A stretch of DNA of 64,000 nt, from positions 68,483,312 to 68,547,311 of the forward strand of contig CM057826.1 of assembly GCA_030068075.1 (NCBI GenBank), given 5' to 3'. A model generated the notes under the pieces. The model was not told the DNA's origin and searched no databases. It saw only the letters and a program-made list of their open reading frames with translations. The position numbers were made by a program, and so were the translations under genes. This DNA is from Paguma larvata (taxonomy: Eukaryota; Chordata; Mammalia; Carnivora; Viverridae). Shown here in pieces: positions 22,273 through 34,324 of this stretch. How positions within the stretch are numbered: the stretch's first letter is position 1; each line of letters starts with the position of its first letter.

Positions 22273-23510
22273 CAAAATACAGATTCTTAGGCCTCACCAT
22301 CCAGAAGTTAGGATTCCACAGGTATGAATGGGTACAGAAATCTGCCTCTAGAGCAATCTCCTGTTCGGTGTTCTAATGTGGATGGTTCCAGAATGCACTG
22401 AGTAATTTTGTCACAGAGGTAGTTAAGTACTAATAAATTAAGTGCTCCAGTGTTTAAAAAAAAAAAACAGCGCATAAAAATAGGCATTAAATATAAGCTA
22501 AATAGCATTTAAAATTTGAGATTTCACCAATTATAAATGCAAATAATCAAATAAAATAGCCGTAATGCTTCTGAGAGGTTACTACTTCTTAGATTCTCTG
22601 TCAGGAACAATGAATACACAAAGATGTATATGCCCATTTACGTAAATAATGATCCAGAATGTAATTAGGCTCATGAGAAGGTGTTACACCTGGTGTTAGC
22701 ATTTACTGACATAACTTGACCATGAATTTTCTTATATGATATTGCTTATTCTCCCAAATTATGTTTTCTAAGTAAACACATCATTAATGGGCCTAAAATA
22801 GAAATTAAATTTTTAGGCTGTTTGTTTCCAAGCACTAGTACTTTCTAGGACAGAATTTATGTTAAAGCAAACACTGCCAGAACATGAGGGTAGAACTCAT
22901 TTCACTAGTCCATGAGTTCATTTTGTGATTGTAAAATATTTTCTGATTTCATTATTTTCTGTTTGTTTTGATTAAAATTCCACACTGCCTATGTCCAAGT
23001 TATCTCAAACGTGCCTCTTTCCTTCTGATCTGTATGTGTTTAGCCAAAGAGTATTTTCGACCTAATATAGTATCTTAATTTTCACCGAATGGTACTCACC
23101 AGAAGTTTTTTTTCATTCAATAATGTACCGTCTTTTCTTTGAAAATTTATTTTGAAAGTTGTTAAGAAAAACATAGAGCTAAACTTTTTATGTGTCAAAC
23201 TGAACACGTTGCCTATTCTCCATTTAAAAACATTATGATCTTTAGTATTTTTCAAGGAATATATATAAAAGTATCTCCACCAATGATTAAATATATAATT
23301 AAACCTATTTTGGTAATAGCTTAATTTTATTATTAGCTTTTCAAGAACAATGTGAACAAAGCTTTTTAGGATTTGTCCCTGGAAAGCAACTGTCAGCTGT
23401 CAATTCTATCACAACTCAGATCTCTTTAAGAGTGAAATCCAACGTTAGTAACTCCTCCTTCATCTCGTGGACTAAGATATTAGTTCTGAATGTAAAAACT
23501 TGATTTATTC
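22273..23510. other. AT-rich single-copy stretch, no gene recognised
   Basis: No repeat family, exon or RNA gene is recognised in this AT-rich sequence. Confidence 0.45.
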
Positions 23511-23600
23511 ATTTAACAACCCTTTACTTAGAGCCCCTCTTAGGCAGGGCATTGTTCTAGGCACTTCATGCAAATGAAGCCGTTCCCATTTCCATCGTTC
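23511..23600 (-). mobile_element. L2 3'-end fragment, antisense
   Basis: 'TTTATTCATTTAACAACCCTTTACTTAGAGC' followed by 'GGCAGGGCATTGTTCTAGGCACTTC' matches the reverse complement of the L2 terminus. Short and diverged. Confidence 0.55.
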
Positions 23601-23614
23601 AGTTCTAATAACTT

Positions 23615-24165
23615 TAAAACTTTTTCTATTGAAACATTTATAAGCGTGAAACTTTCACACAATTAAACAAATTACACAATGTGTTGTTGTTGGAAGGGGA
23701 AAATAAAGTCTTCTCCTCATCTTACTGTGTTTGTATCCAATCTGCAGAATTAATTATTTTCTCAGGTATTCAAAAGCAAACTTTTAAATAGTCTTCCATG
23801 CACATACAAGAATACAAATATACATGCAGACACCTTTGTATACACTATTTATGACAAAATGGAACAGCACTAAAAGTACTACTTAGCAATTTGCCCTTAA
23901 ATTTCAGTACACATAAAATGAGTATTTGCATATGCCAATCATCCCACTCTCACTCTTAGATAGCCTCCTATTACTGGACATTAACTTATCTTAATTTTCT
24001 TCTTTTGGTATTTACAATAATAGTAGAGCAGATGCAGTTCTGTTTATAATCTGCTACTCTTTTGCTAATATTTATGTAGGACAAATCTTAAAGAATCTTA
24101 GAATTGTTAGGTCTAAAACAGATACATATAGAAGTTTTAATAGGTACTATCAAATGATAATTTAA
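23615..24165 (-). mobile_element. Possible old L1M 3' UTR, antisense
   Basis: 'ATTGAAACATTTATAAGCGTGAAAC' and the later 'ATTTATGTAGGACAAATCTTA...TTGTTAGGTCTAAA' have the flavour of antisense old-L1 3' UTR ('...GGATAAATTCCTAGAAGTGGAATTGCTGGGTC'). The similarity is weak and the boundaries are guesses. Confidence 0.35.
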
Positions 24166-24169
24166 GTTT

Positions 24170-24675
24170 CCTATCGCTGTGTAACAAATTACCACAAACT
24201 TACAATATACATTTATTTTCTCACAGTTCCAAGGACCAAGAGTCCAGTATGTTTTAGCTAAGTCCTTTGCTCAAGGTCTTACAAAGCTGTTATCAAAGTG
24301 TCAGATAGGTCTGGGGTCTCATCTGAGACTTGGGGCCTTTCAAATTCACATAGTAACTCACTATTTCCTAGTAACTACAGAACTCACACTGCCTTGCTTC
24401 TTCAAGACCAGAGGAGAGATTCTCTATTTCTGACTCTGATCTCTAGACCTTTTATTAAGAACTCCTGGGATTAGATCAGGTGTCTAAGATATCTCTCTTA
24501 ATTAATTTATAGCTGACTGAATAATTTTACCTGCAAGTCCCTTTACTTTTGCCATCTAATGCAATATAATCACAAGAATGACATCCCCAAATTTTTGCCA
24601 TACTCTATTGGTGAGAGTAAGTTAAGGTCACATCACACTAAATGTGAGGGGCTATACAAGGGCATGGGCCATGGA
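24170..24675 (-). mobile_element. Probable MaLR (MLT1-type) LTR, antisense
   Basis: The left edge 'GCTGTGTAACAAATTACCACAAACTT' is the reverse complement of the conserved MaLR LTR end ('...GTAATTTGTTACACAGC'). The right part, 'ACTCTATTGGTGAGAGTAAG...GGGGCTATACAAGGGCATG', matches the opposite end of the same old LTR class. It would be a non-autonomous ERVL-type solo LTR, inactive. The family assignment is from memory and uncertain. Confidence 0.5.
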
Positions 24676-24704
24676 AAATCATTTTACAATTTTGTGTATC
24701 ACAG

Positions 24705-25062
24705 TATTCTAAGAGTGTTATAATAATTTATATTCTCCAAAAGTAGAAACAGATCCATAAATGGTTTCCGTAAACCAGAATCCCATGGTTTTCAGAGGGG
24801 AGTGGCGTGGGTGGAAAAATGTGTGAAAGAGAATGGAAGATACAGGCTTCCAGTTATGGAATAAATAAGTCATGGGGATAAAAGGTATAGCACAAAAAAG
24901 ATAGCAATGGCATTGTAATAGGGTTTTGGTTTTATGGTAACAGATGGTAGGCAGATTTGTGGTGAACACAGCATAACATATAGACTTATTGAATCACTAT
25001 GCTGTACACTTGAAACTGACGTAACATTGTGTGTCAACTGTACTAAAGAAAAAAAAAATCTA
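24705..25062 (+). mobile_element. L1 3' UTR fragment, sense
   Basis: 'CTTCCAGTTATGGAATAAATAAGTCATGGGGATAAAAGGTATAGCA', 'GGTAACAGATGGTAGGCAGA' and 'ATTGAATCACTATGCTGTACACTTGAAACTGA' followed by 'GTGTGTCAACTGTACT' and an A-rich tail are the sense 3' UTR end of an L1MA/MB-age element. It is one of the few L1 pieces in the + orientation. Confidence 0.85.
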
Positions 25063-26685
25063 TATTCTTACAAAACTTTTTGAGGAGGGCTTTATCAGTC
25101 AAGGTTTAGTCAGGCAAGGAGAGGCCACTCTGAATTCCATGAATCAATAATTTTAGTATTTGGAATTAGAAGCTTTTATAACCATGGAAGAGCAAAGGAA
25201 ACATCTAGATAGCTGCCAGAAATGATTTTTGGCTGTTGCAGCAACATGAGTGATTCTTTACAATTTGCCAGTAAGTTGGTAAAATCTCCCAAGGATCTCT
25301 GGGAAGTGCTGATCAACGACCTCAGGCAGCAGCAGGGAAACAGGTGGGTCTCTAGAGCAAGTCAAAATCTCACATCTGCACACTGATCTGGCTGCAGCAA
25401 CCCCTGGAGAATGGCGGTCCTTCCCTCTCTCCAGCTTCCATCATCTGGCATGAGTGTGTCTTATTAGCATGGTACCTGGAACCACGCAATGAAAGGGATT
25501 TGGAGAAAGGTAATTCCTGGTTTCTCATCTTGATGAAAGGAACTTTAAAAGGGGGCTTGGTGATGCTGAGCTAACGCCAGACAATCTAGTGCCTATTCGC
25601 CACATCTATTTCAACAGTAAAAGTGATCAGTCTTCTAAAATTTTGCCATTCAAATAAGTGTGAAAAATAGTTGTGTGTGGTTCATTTTAACTTTCATTTC
25701 CTGGATCACCACCAGTAAGGTGAGTCACCTGTTTGTTCTAACATCTTAATCCAATCTGTTTAACAGTGTATATTTTATCTCTTAGAAGACACGGATACAA
25801 ACTTGGGATGTCTAAACCTGTTTCTACATAAAGCATTCAGACTGCCCCTAGTCTCCCCATTCAACCACTGATTAAAAAGGAAAAGAAAACAGAGCCAATT
25901 ATGGAAATCCAACTTCATCTTTCATTTTTAGGGTTTTGTTAAAACTACTCTATCATAAAGAAAATGCTTAAATATTGGAACACGCCCAGTGATCAGATGG
26001 CACAGATAACTCTAATGAGTTATACAGGGAATACTAAAAGGGAAAATAACATTTTTAAACCAGTGTCTTAATGTTAAACTTAGAAGATACAGATATTGAT
26101 TGTTGTATTTTACATTTAAAAGCCTTTGAATTTCCTCCTTTTCACTTCATACCTAGTGATAAACCATTGTTTCTAGACAAAAGCGGATAACGCACAAAAA
26201 TTGTTTTATATCCAGATCCCTATGTCATCAATAATTCGAAGGCTAAAAATGGGGTCTACTGGCAATCACTGCTATTTTAAATCATTATGTTTAATCTCTA
26301 CATGCTGTTCAGTCAAACTTGGAAAGCATATACTAATATTTCTTTTATATAACATTTTTTGTTTCATATATAGTTTAGGCTCATTTTAGCTATTAAAATT
26401 ATATGTTACATAGGCTCATATTAGATATTAAAATTATATGTTGTATCCCATCAAGCTCTGCTTTTATTTTAGAAATGTCTATTACGGATTCGATGTTTAA
26501 TTTGATCAACAGAAAACTAGGTGAACAGCAAATAAACTGCATTTCTTGGCAAGCCTGGAAATGATTATTTTTCATTTTGTTCATTATTGAATGTGTTATA
26601 TGTACTCTACAAAAATACTATCTCAATTACTATCCACTGAGCAACCATCCAATCCATTATATCAATAGAATACAGTAATATTTTT
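25063..26685. other. Unassigned stretch with a 35-bp tandem duplication
   Basis: The part 25080-25620 has the feel of an old interspersed repeat ('GTCAAGGTTTAGTCAGGCAAGGAGAGGCC') but I cannot name it. The rest is AT-rich and single-copy. A strong splice-donor-like 'AAGGTGAGT' lies at about 25718-25726 with no convincing exon in front of it. Confidence 0.4.
26376..26445. repeat. 35-bp tandem duplication
   Basis: The unit 26376-26410 is followed directly by 26411-26445. Both begin 'TAGGCTCAT' and share 'ATTAAAATTATATGTT', and they differ at about four of 35 positions, so the duplication is not very recent. Confidence 0.9.
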
Positions 26686-26689
26686 AGAA

Positions 26690-26990
26690 TGGTCTTGAGC
26701 AATTGATTGCATAAGGTAGAGAACCGCTAACTATAGTAAGAAATGAACCCCTAAAGCTCAATGGCTAAAAACAACAGAAGTTAACTTTTACTCATGCAAC
26801 AGTTTGATGCAGGTGTTTCTGATCTGCAGGCATCTTTCTCCTGTACTCTGATTTAAGCATCTTGGTCTCTATTATCTTGTCCTCTGCAGCTAGCTTGCAG
26901 TGGGAAATTCCCAGTAAAATCTTTCCATTGATGTAACTGCCTCTGGGAGAAGGCCAGACTAAATGCATGGCAACTAGAAAAACCATTTGG
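26690..26990 (-). mobile_element. Possible MaLR-like LTR end, antisense
   Basis: 'GAACCCCTAAAGCTCAATGGCTAAAAACAACAGAAGTTAACTTTTACTC' resembles the reverse complement of the 3' end of MLT1-like LTRs ('...AAGCCACTGAGTTTTGGGG'). The remainder is too diverged for a firm call. Confidence 0.35.
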
Positions 26991-27093
26991 TTGGCCAAAA
27001 GAACTCAAGGAAAAAAGGAGATTAAAGATTCAGCTTTCATAGGAAAGGTTGCAGTCTCAAGGAGTGCCCCTTCAATTGAAAGAGAAGCACGGG

Positions 27094-27096
<3 letters not shown>

Positions 27097-27129
<33 letters not shown>
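27097..27129. repeat. (TG)n microsatellite
   Basis: Sixteen to seventeen uninterrupted TG units, long enough to be polymorphic. Alternating TG can adopt Z-DNA under supercoiling. Confidence 0.97.
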
Positions 27130-27131
<2 letters not shown>

Positions 27132-28090
27132 GAGAGGGAGGGGATTATGGTAGTAGTGGTGGTGCTGAGGATGGAAAAAACAGAAACAAAAACAAAAAAA
27201 GGAAATGTGAGAACATTTCTTGAAATGAACTATGGTCATTTCGTCAAAGAAACATGGCACTTTGGGGGATAAAATCCTATTGCCAAAGATTCCATGGGCC
27301 TCAACCAAAGGCCTATGATTGCTCAAGATTTAAAACAAGTCTTTGGATTCTATCCTTCTGCTGTGCAGGTGACTGACAAACCTGTGCAGTCCACACGGGG
27401 CTTATTCTAATGATTGCTTCAACGGCAACCAAAGAGGACACTGAAAAAGAAAAAAATCTCTGATAGGATGGAACCAGGAAGATCTTCCTAAGGTGTGAAA
27501 TTAGGGCTTAATAAAGAAATATCCCCATACTCTTGACTGAAAAACCTCATAATATTTGCCTCGTAGGATTTCATAATTGGTACAGGCCAGGGGGTTCTGT
27601 GTGTCTAATTATATCCTATTTTTACTGTGGTTACTATTCTATCACTGTGCACTGAGTGGCTGTAGGACAGATGGATTCACATTTGAAAGTGATTTAGAGG
27701 TGACTACACATCCTCACAGATAATGGACTTTGATGAGGATTCCAAGAGAGTGGGCCTTCTGGCTTTCTCCCTTGAGGAGGACTTGAATGGGATCCATGTG
27801 TGGAAAGAAGGGAGCAAAGGAATGTTTGGTGCTAAGAAAGGCAGACTGACAAACATACTGATGCTCTCCCAATGTTCCATCTGCTCCCCCACGTTTCCCA
27901 GCCGGAATCCCTGACTGTATGGAACAGAGTTCCTTGCAAAGTGCCAACTCAGGGAAGGGCAGGTAGCATGGAAGGTAAGGCATGGAATTGAGAGAAAAGA
28001 CAAAAAGTAGAAAATCTGAACATGTTATGACATTTTTGCTTATATTAAAATTTCCTAGGAATAATACAGAATCCATCATCCATCTGACAG
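27130..28090. other. Unassigned stretch with one exon-like segment
   Basis: No repeat is recognised. The stretch contains a plus-strand segment (27902-27974) flanked by strong splice consensus, described separately. Confidence 0.45.
27902..27974 (+). other. Exon-like segment with good splice signals (73 bp)
   Basis: The segment is preceded by the pyrimidine-rich acceptor 'CTGCTCCCCCACGTTTCCCAG' (AG at 27900-27901) and followed by the donor 'GAAG|GTAAGG'. One of three frames is open throughout (begins PESLTVWNRV), ending one base into a codon. The peptide matches nothing I know. Pseudo-exons of this quality are common in introns, so this is a candidate only. Confidence 0.2.
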
Positions 28091-28094
28091 AAAT

Positions 28095-28275
28095 AATAGT
28101 AGCTAACATTGACCGAGCATTTATGTATGCCAGGTTCTGTATCATTTAGTCATTGTGCCCTAAAAGTTGGTAGCCTTATTATTCTATTTTATAAATGAGG
28201 AAACTGACTTAGAGTAAAGTTAAGCAGCTTTTCAGTGGCACACAGCTAGTAAGTGGCAAAGATGGTATAAATGAC
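28095..28275 (-). mobile_element. MIR SINE remnant, antisense
   Basis: 'AGCTAACATTGACCGAGCATTTATGTATGCCAGG', 'CTATTTTATAAATGAGGAAACTGAC' and 'GGCACACAGCTAGTAAGTGGCAAAGATGG' follow the reverse complement of MIR in the right order. Confidence 0.88.
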
Positions 28276-28495
28276 CTCAAGCAGATTTACAAACCAAGCA
28301 GAAGGCAAAGTGAGGTAAGGTTCAAGAACTAAGAGTAGAGTACGAGAAAGCTCTGTTGTTAACATAATTGATACGTTTGCCAAAATGGGCAAAGTTAAGG
28401 GTCGGAAGCACCAGAGACTAGTTATTACCAATTCAACTTTTGTGGATTTGTCTAACTAGGTGACAGTTATCAGTTATACAAAGGGAGTTTTGTTT

Positions 28496-28725
28496 TTGTT
28501 TCTGTTTTTTTTATTTTTTAAGAGAGAGAGAGCACATGAGCTGAGGGACAGAGAGAGGGAGGGGAAAAAAGAGAGAAAGAAAGACAGGGACAGAGAGAGA
28601 GAATCCCAACCAGGCTCCATGCTCATGGAGCCTGACACAGGGCTTGATCCCACGACCCTTGGGATCATAACCTGAGCAGAAACCAAGAGTTGGACACTCA
28701 ACCGACTGAGCTACCCAGGCACCTC
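28496..28725 (-). mobile_element. CAN-SINE, antisense, diverged
   Basis: A T-rich tail (28496-28520) is followed by a long GA-rich tract, 'CATGGAGCCTGACACAGGGC', the antisense B-box region 'TTGATCCCACGACCC' and the tRNA-like head 'CAACCGACTGAGCTACCCAGGCACC'. It is older and more diverged than the SINEs at 5840 and 22027. The possible duplication 'AAGGGAGTTTT' / 'AAGGGCGAATTTT' is imperfect. Confidence 0.93.
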
Positions 28726-30665
28726 TGAAGGGCGAATTTTATGATAAAATTTACCTAGGCCTATTTTTCCCCTTCTCTCTTTTTATATTTCAATTACGAA
28801 CACTTGTGAAACATTTACTTGAAATACATAATAGGCATTTTATAAGTCAAATTTCAAATTCCAGACACTAGTATAACACTACATAAAATTAGGACAGGAC
28901 TTCAAATTGTACTTAAAAAACATTGTATGCATAAGAGAAGTTATTCTTTGAAACAGACTCTTTAAAGTTACCCTAAATGTAACATTTTTAAAGGAAAAAA
29001 AGTGAACAAAATACAGTAGCTTACATTAAACTGCTATTTGGTAATTTTTTTGCTTTGAGTATAATACATTATTCTTGAAACCGATTTGCTCTTAGTGCTA
29101 CCAAACTATAAATGCCATCAAGAATGAGGTATTATTATTGCTACATTTTGTTCTAAGAACCACCAAGTTTAAATGTGTTATGGATGATATTTCCTTTTTC
29201 ACTAGATACTTAATTCTGTGTCAGAACCCTTATTTATTTTTTTTATGCAATAGTAGTCACCCATTGCTCTGGATTCGTTTCCTTATTTGTAAATTTCAAA
29301 TTCTACTATTCACATTAATAGAAATTTAAAAAAATAGGAAGCGAAAAGTAAATAAACGAAAATAACACTGTGGTCAAGTTAACTTTTGTTTGATCCTTTC
29401 CATTAAAAATATTCATAATTTTAAAAATATACACAACCTCTACAAATATATATATACATAATTTATGCTGCTGCCATATTATTAATTTTATTTTTCATTT
29501 TCCCAATGTAGGAGAATGCACACGTTAAAAACAAAACCTAACCTAAAAGATATGGCTTACGTAAACATTTGAATTTGGAGTCCTTCCTTAAAGAACCCTA
29601 AACTTCATAAGAGATGCCCTATAGTATCAGACACGGATTCTCTTGTGATGGATGAAAACATTTCTATCCTTTTAGTTACCATAAGAAGTTGCTCACTCTA
29701 AGATTCATGTTCAGAACTTACAATGCCAACTAAGAATAACACCTATTTTATTTCAAACAAATACCTCTTGTTTCAGAAATGACTTCACTGATGTGACCTA
29801 ATAGGTATATCATGCCCAGTGGAGCAATCTTATCTTAGTATGTTTTTTTCTATATTTCTCATCCCTGTTGCACAAGCGTTGACTTGTGTAATATTAATAA
29901 TGTTTTCAAAATCTATGCAACAAGGTAATGAACTCAGAGAAGTCTGCACTGGCATAAAAAGTGCTGAACAGGCACACTCCAATTAACACGGGAATCTTTT
30001 GCTATTCACATCAGTACTTCAAAAGCAAATTATACACGTCATTATTTTGCATTGTATTCCCTGAGATAAATCTAACAATATTAATGAAATATCCAAGGAA
30101 TGCCCTGAAATTATAAAGGATAAATAAAATGTCATCTTGCCTCTTTGTATATACATTTTGTGGCATCTACCCATGGAAATTGTAGCTCTAATGAGTGAAG
30201 AACTTCTGAAAAAAGAATTCCATAGCTGCATTTTGAACCTGAAATTACACTTAGTGTTATGTGATTTGTAACCCTCATAAAAAATACAAGGTTAAAATTA
30301 TCCCCGGACCATTCAAGAAATATATTTTTAGGTTTCCTGTAGCTTTTAAACAATCATATATAAAATGAATATTAAAGAGAAAAGATTTTGATTAGTTTTT
30401 TAAAACTTTTTAACTGTAAAGTTCATTAAAAAATAATAGTGCCCTTTTAAAATATCTTATTATTGGATACAGAATAATTTTTAATTTTTCCTAGTATTTT
30501 AAATAATTCGAAAGGAGATAACATAGGTAAGCTTGATGAACAAAAGATCATGATGTATTTCATTTACCTAATCAAGACAAATGAATAAAATATGAGTTCA
30601 CCTAAGTAAACACCCCAGGTAGACTGTAAACTTTAGCTGTAAATAGATTTTTAAAAAGTGAATTA
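28726..30665. other. AT-rich single-copy stretch, no gene recognised
   Basis: Very AT-rich, with several poly-A/T tracts and a short (TA)n near 29447. I recognise no repeat family, exon or RNA gene. Confidence 0.45.
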
Positions 30666-30670
30666 AAGAA

Positions 30671-30843
30671 GGGGGACCTGAGTGGCTCTGTACGTTAAGC
30701 ATCTGACTCTTGATTTTGGTTAAGGTCATGATCTCACAGGTCGTGCGATCACTCTTGGGATTCCCTCTCTCCTTCTCTCCCTCCCCCTCCCTTCTCATGC
30801 TCTCACTCTCTGTCAAAATTAATGAGTAAACATTAAAAAAAGG
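30671..30843 (+). mobile_element. CAN-SINE, sense, internally deleted
   Basis: The head 'GGGGGACCTGAGTGGCTCTG' and the 'CATCTGACTCTTGATTTTGG' and 'CATGATCTCACAGGTCGTG' blocks mark an older CAN-SINE subfamily. The segment between the B box and the CT-rich tract is missing, so the copy is about 40 bp shorter than usual. It ends 'GAGTAAACATTAAAAAAA'. Confidence 0.9.
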
Positions 30844-32350
30844 GAATGGAATGTTACAGTAGAGATAGTCTGGGGCCATTAACAGCTTGAGTGATCAGCA
30901 CTAAAAATAATAAAGCAGACAGATTTATTCATTGTGTCTAGAATATTAAAAAAAATTTGGTGACACAGAAAAGTAATATGAAGCTTGTGATTAATTTAAT
31001 CAATATTTAAAAGAACATATTTTTTTTACCATGAAAAGATACATATTTAAAATCATGCCATAATCTTTTCAATGTCTGCCTTCACTTCATGAGAATAAGA
31101 TCTAGCTGTGACTCCACAGATAGGGGCTGACCCTCCCAGAGGGTCAGGCTTCCAAGGCATGAAGCTTGTGATCAATGCTTCAGCACACTCTATTAAGAAA
31201 ACGATTATTAAGAACGCTGGCTGGAATGTGCATTTTGGCAGAATTTATTATAGATAACATTGTATTTCTGGTGGCATTACAAGGGATGAAAGCTCCATTA
31301 ACCTGTTAAGCACAGAGGGTATAAAAATGCTAATAAGTAGAAAATCACAGAGACTGGGAGGAAAGATTTTACTGCAGTGCTGTGTTCTAAATGGATGAGA
31401 GAAATTCAGAAAGCTGTTTGTACATGGAGCTAGGTCTTAATCTCTTTGTCATAGAAAGGGAGGGACCTTGTGAAAATGGACACCTGCTTAATCTCCTCCC
31501 TCCTCAGGAAGCCCTCTGGCAGCAGAACAAGTTATGGGACTCCAGCATGGGCATGTAGATGTGGACCTTGGCTACACTTCCCAGCACATATTGCTCTCTG
31601 CAGAAGTCTATGCAGTCGTATGGTTGTCCCTGGGTGGCCATCTGTGGCCATTCTGCAGCATGTCAGTACTCACAGAGTGCCTCAGATGTTATTCTAGAGA
31701 ACTGGCAGTTTCGCTTCCATTCATGCACTTTGGGGGGTAAATGTGTAGAGTGTGTAATAGAGATGAGGACTGGCCCTGAGCAGAGGTGCAGTGGACGTCA
31801 ACTTCTGTGGTGATATCTGAGGAGAAAGAAGCACTCACAAACATCCCGTCTTGCTTCAAAGGTGCCATGAAGAATGAGAACAAATGAATGGCCTCTAGGT
31901 GTGCTGATATGAAAAGGCAAATTACGTTGGCTGATTTCAAGGCAGCCAGAAATGTTCACTGATCCAAAATCTCCCTCTTTTTTGACAGTCTTCGTTCCTG
32001 AAATCAAGGGTTCATTCCAGGGAATAAGGCTTTGTCCTTTCTAGGAATACTAGTATGTAACTTATTACAGTCAGGAAGGATATATTTATATTAATTATTA
32101 CTCTTTTTTTTCATGAAAGACAGGAACTTGAAGGAAAAACAACTAGAGAGAGTGAGGATAGAAGAAAATAATGGTTCCATTTGTTTCCATTCATTTACTC
32201 TGTCATTCAGTAACAACTGCTAGCTTCTGTGCAGGAGATACAGAGATTAGGCTGTTGCTGACTTCAAGTTCTTACCATACAGAAGAGGTACTAATAAAAG
32301 TGTCTGGATAATAATAATTCAAGGCAAAAATATGATAAGGAGGCTTTTAA
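30844..32350. other. Single-copy stretch, no gene recognised
   Basis: No repeat is recognised. The part 31440-31870 is less AT-rich and has frames of 70-85 codons in several phases on both strands (for example 31559-31813 +, 31689-31940 -). None has a recognisable domain. A decayed processed pseudogene is possible but I cannot name a parent. Confidence 0.4.
31127..31147. repeat. Small perfect hairpin (8-bp stem, 5-base loop)
   Basis: CTGACCCT at 31127-31134 pairs perfectly with AGGGTCAG at 31140-31147, leaving a CCCAG loop. No other structure-specific features surround it, and such hairpins occur by chance at this scale. Confidence 0.9.
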
Positions 32351-32351
32351 A

Positions 32352-32550
32352 ATAATTGTCGATACGATCCCTATTATGTGGTAACCACTATTCTAAGAGT
32401 TTTCCTTGGATTAGCTCATTTAACTCTCACAACAGCTTTAGGAGATAACTCTGTTTTACTAGCTCTGTTTTACAAAGAGGTTAAATAACTTTTCCAAGGT
32501 TACACCTCTAGCGAGAGAGTGGGCATCTGAGCCGTGCCCAAACAAAATGC
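32352..32550 (-). mobile_element. MIR SINE remnant, antisense
   Basis: 'CCTATTATGTGGTAACCACTATTCTAAGAG', 'TAGCTCATTTAACTCTCACAACAGC', 'TTTTACAAAGAGGTTAAATAACTTTTCCAAGGTTACACC' and 'GCATCTGAGCCGTGCCCAAAC' match reverse-complement MIR. Confidence 0.88.
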
Positions 32551-33730
32551 TCTTGACATCAAAACAGAAATAGAAAGAAAAATATGACTGGAGCACTTGC
32601 CTGAGAAGACCTTATAGCTGCTGCTTACAAAGTACTCGAATATTGATTGCATTCAACTATTCTCTCCTAAATTAGAATCCTAATTACATTCTTAAGCAAA
32701 GGCCCCTAGAGAATCCTTTTGGTGAGGTCAGTTTGATCAACCTAGTGGGATACACTTCATTAGGGTCACCCGAGACCTCTCTGTCCATGTGGAAGTGTTC
32801 ATCTTTTGCATTAATAAAATAAGTCTATTTGGTGATATTTGAAGGAAATAAAATACTTATTTTCTTAATTTCCTTCCCTGTCTCTTACTTTTTCCTCTCC
32901 ATTTTTCCTGTTTATAGTACTAGATTCTTTTTTTCTTTCTAGAATTGTTACTCTAGATTAAGGTATTGTTTTAAAGTCTCTAACAAATAGTTTTAATATA
33001 TATCTATTGCCTTTCCCTGCTCTGAATCTATTTCTGATAATGGCACCTTGTTTTCTTTTTGGGGAAGCACAAAAAACAAAAACAGGGAGAAAAAAAAAAG
33101 CAAACTTCCAGTTGAGGTAGTTTTGGGTGGGGCCAAACTCATTTCCTAGGGGCCTATGATCCAAACCTCTGGACAAACTGTTACATTTTTAGGTTACCCA
33201 GGCCAAGCCAATGGCACTCAAGGTTGGGTTTGTCATCAAAACTTCTGGAAAAAGGAAACTCTTACCTTGGTATTTACAGAGTAGGGGATGACGTTGTAGC
33301 TATTGGTGGTCATCCTGACACTATGTTAGAAGAACCTCTAAGAGAATAAAGATGACAGAGGAAGGTAGAAGGCAGGGATGATAAGAGATAACTTTCTGAC
33401 AACACTGCTAGACTACCTAAATCTAGCTCTACCTAGACAATGTCTATAATTTTCCATTTAAGATGGCAAAAATTCTCTTTCTGTAAGCCAATTTGCATTG
33501 TTCTTTTTTGTCTTGTAACTTAAAATGTCCTGACTGATAACAATGATCACAGCTTTCTGCAAATATAGCACCTGAGACCATTAGAAGCCATCAGCAAGGA
33601 AAGATTCAGATTTGCTCAAATGTACTAGGAGAGTGTTTGGCCAAGAGCACAGGAGAATCTGGATATTTTCTTAACAAGATGGAGTAGTGGAAAAATCTCC
33701 AAATCCTGGGCTTCTGATCAGGGCAAGTAT
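32551..33730. other. Unassigned stretch
   Basis: Mostly single-copy to my eye. The part 33180-33400 might be an old LTR fragment ('AGGTTACCCAGGCCAAGCCAATGGCAC', 'GATGACAGAGGAAGGTAGAAGGCAGGG'), but I cannot assign a family. Confidence 0.4.
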
Positions 33731-33734
33731 GACC

Positions 33735-33880
33735 TAGAATGAACAGGGTGCTCCTAGACTTACAATACAATGTAAATTCTAAGAGAGCAGGAGCTTCATT
33801 TTACTTATGGCTATATTCCCATCACCAAGCACAATGTATGGCACTTAATGGGAAGTCAGTATATCACTGACGAACAAAAA
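33735..33880 (+). mobile_element. L2 3'-end fragment, sense
   Basis: 'ACAATGTAAATTCTAAGAGAGCAGGAGC' and 'GCTATATTCCCATCACCAAGCACAATGTATGGCAC' match the last part of L2. Short and diverged. Confidence 0.7.
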
Positions 33881-34084
33881 GATAAGGACATGATGCTGAG
33901 GGAGACATTGAAAAGTTCATTCACTTCATCAGGCTAGATGATCTGTCTACCCTGGTTATTGACAATGGAAGCTAGGTTTAATCTTCAAACGATGTAGTAG
34001 CTTTGGAGCGAGATTGAGTGAATCACATCAAGGAGGTTGGAGGGCAAAGGGGTTAGAACGCATGCTTAAAATCAAGCAGAAAAT

Positions 34085-34285
34085 TTGGACCTAGGCAACA
34101 TAATTTACTTGCTCTATGATCTTAGGCAATCTAATTTAATTTTCCTGAGACTTAATTTCCTCAACTGTAAAACTGGAAGTATAATATCACATGTGTTGTT
34201 ATGGAGATTAAATGTGGTAATGAATATAAAATCTTAGCACACTGTCTGGCACGTAGGAAGGGCTGCTATCATTTTTTCTCGTTTT
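34085..34285 (+). mobile_element. MIR SINE remnant, sense
   Basis: 'TTTGGACCTAGGCAACATAATTTACTTGC', 'TATGATCTTAGGCAATC', 'TTTCCTCAACTGTAAAACTGGAAGTATAATA', 'GTTATGGAGATTAAATG' and 'CACACTGTCTGGCACGTAGGAAGGGC' fall in MIR order. Confidence 0.88.
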
Positions 34286-34324
34286 ATTGTTATTCATGTT
34301 ATCATAATTAGTATTACTATGAGC

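Noticed and set aside
31440..32010. Cluster of overlapping frames that might be a processed pseudogene
   Set aside because: Several phases on both strands are equally open, no parent gene is recognised, and there is no poly-A tail or target duplication.
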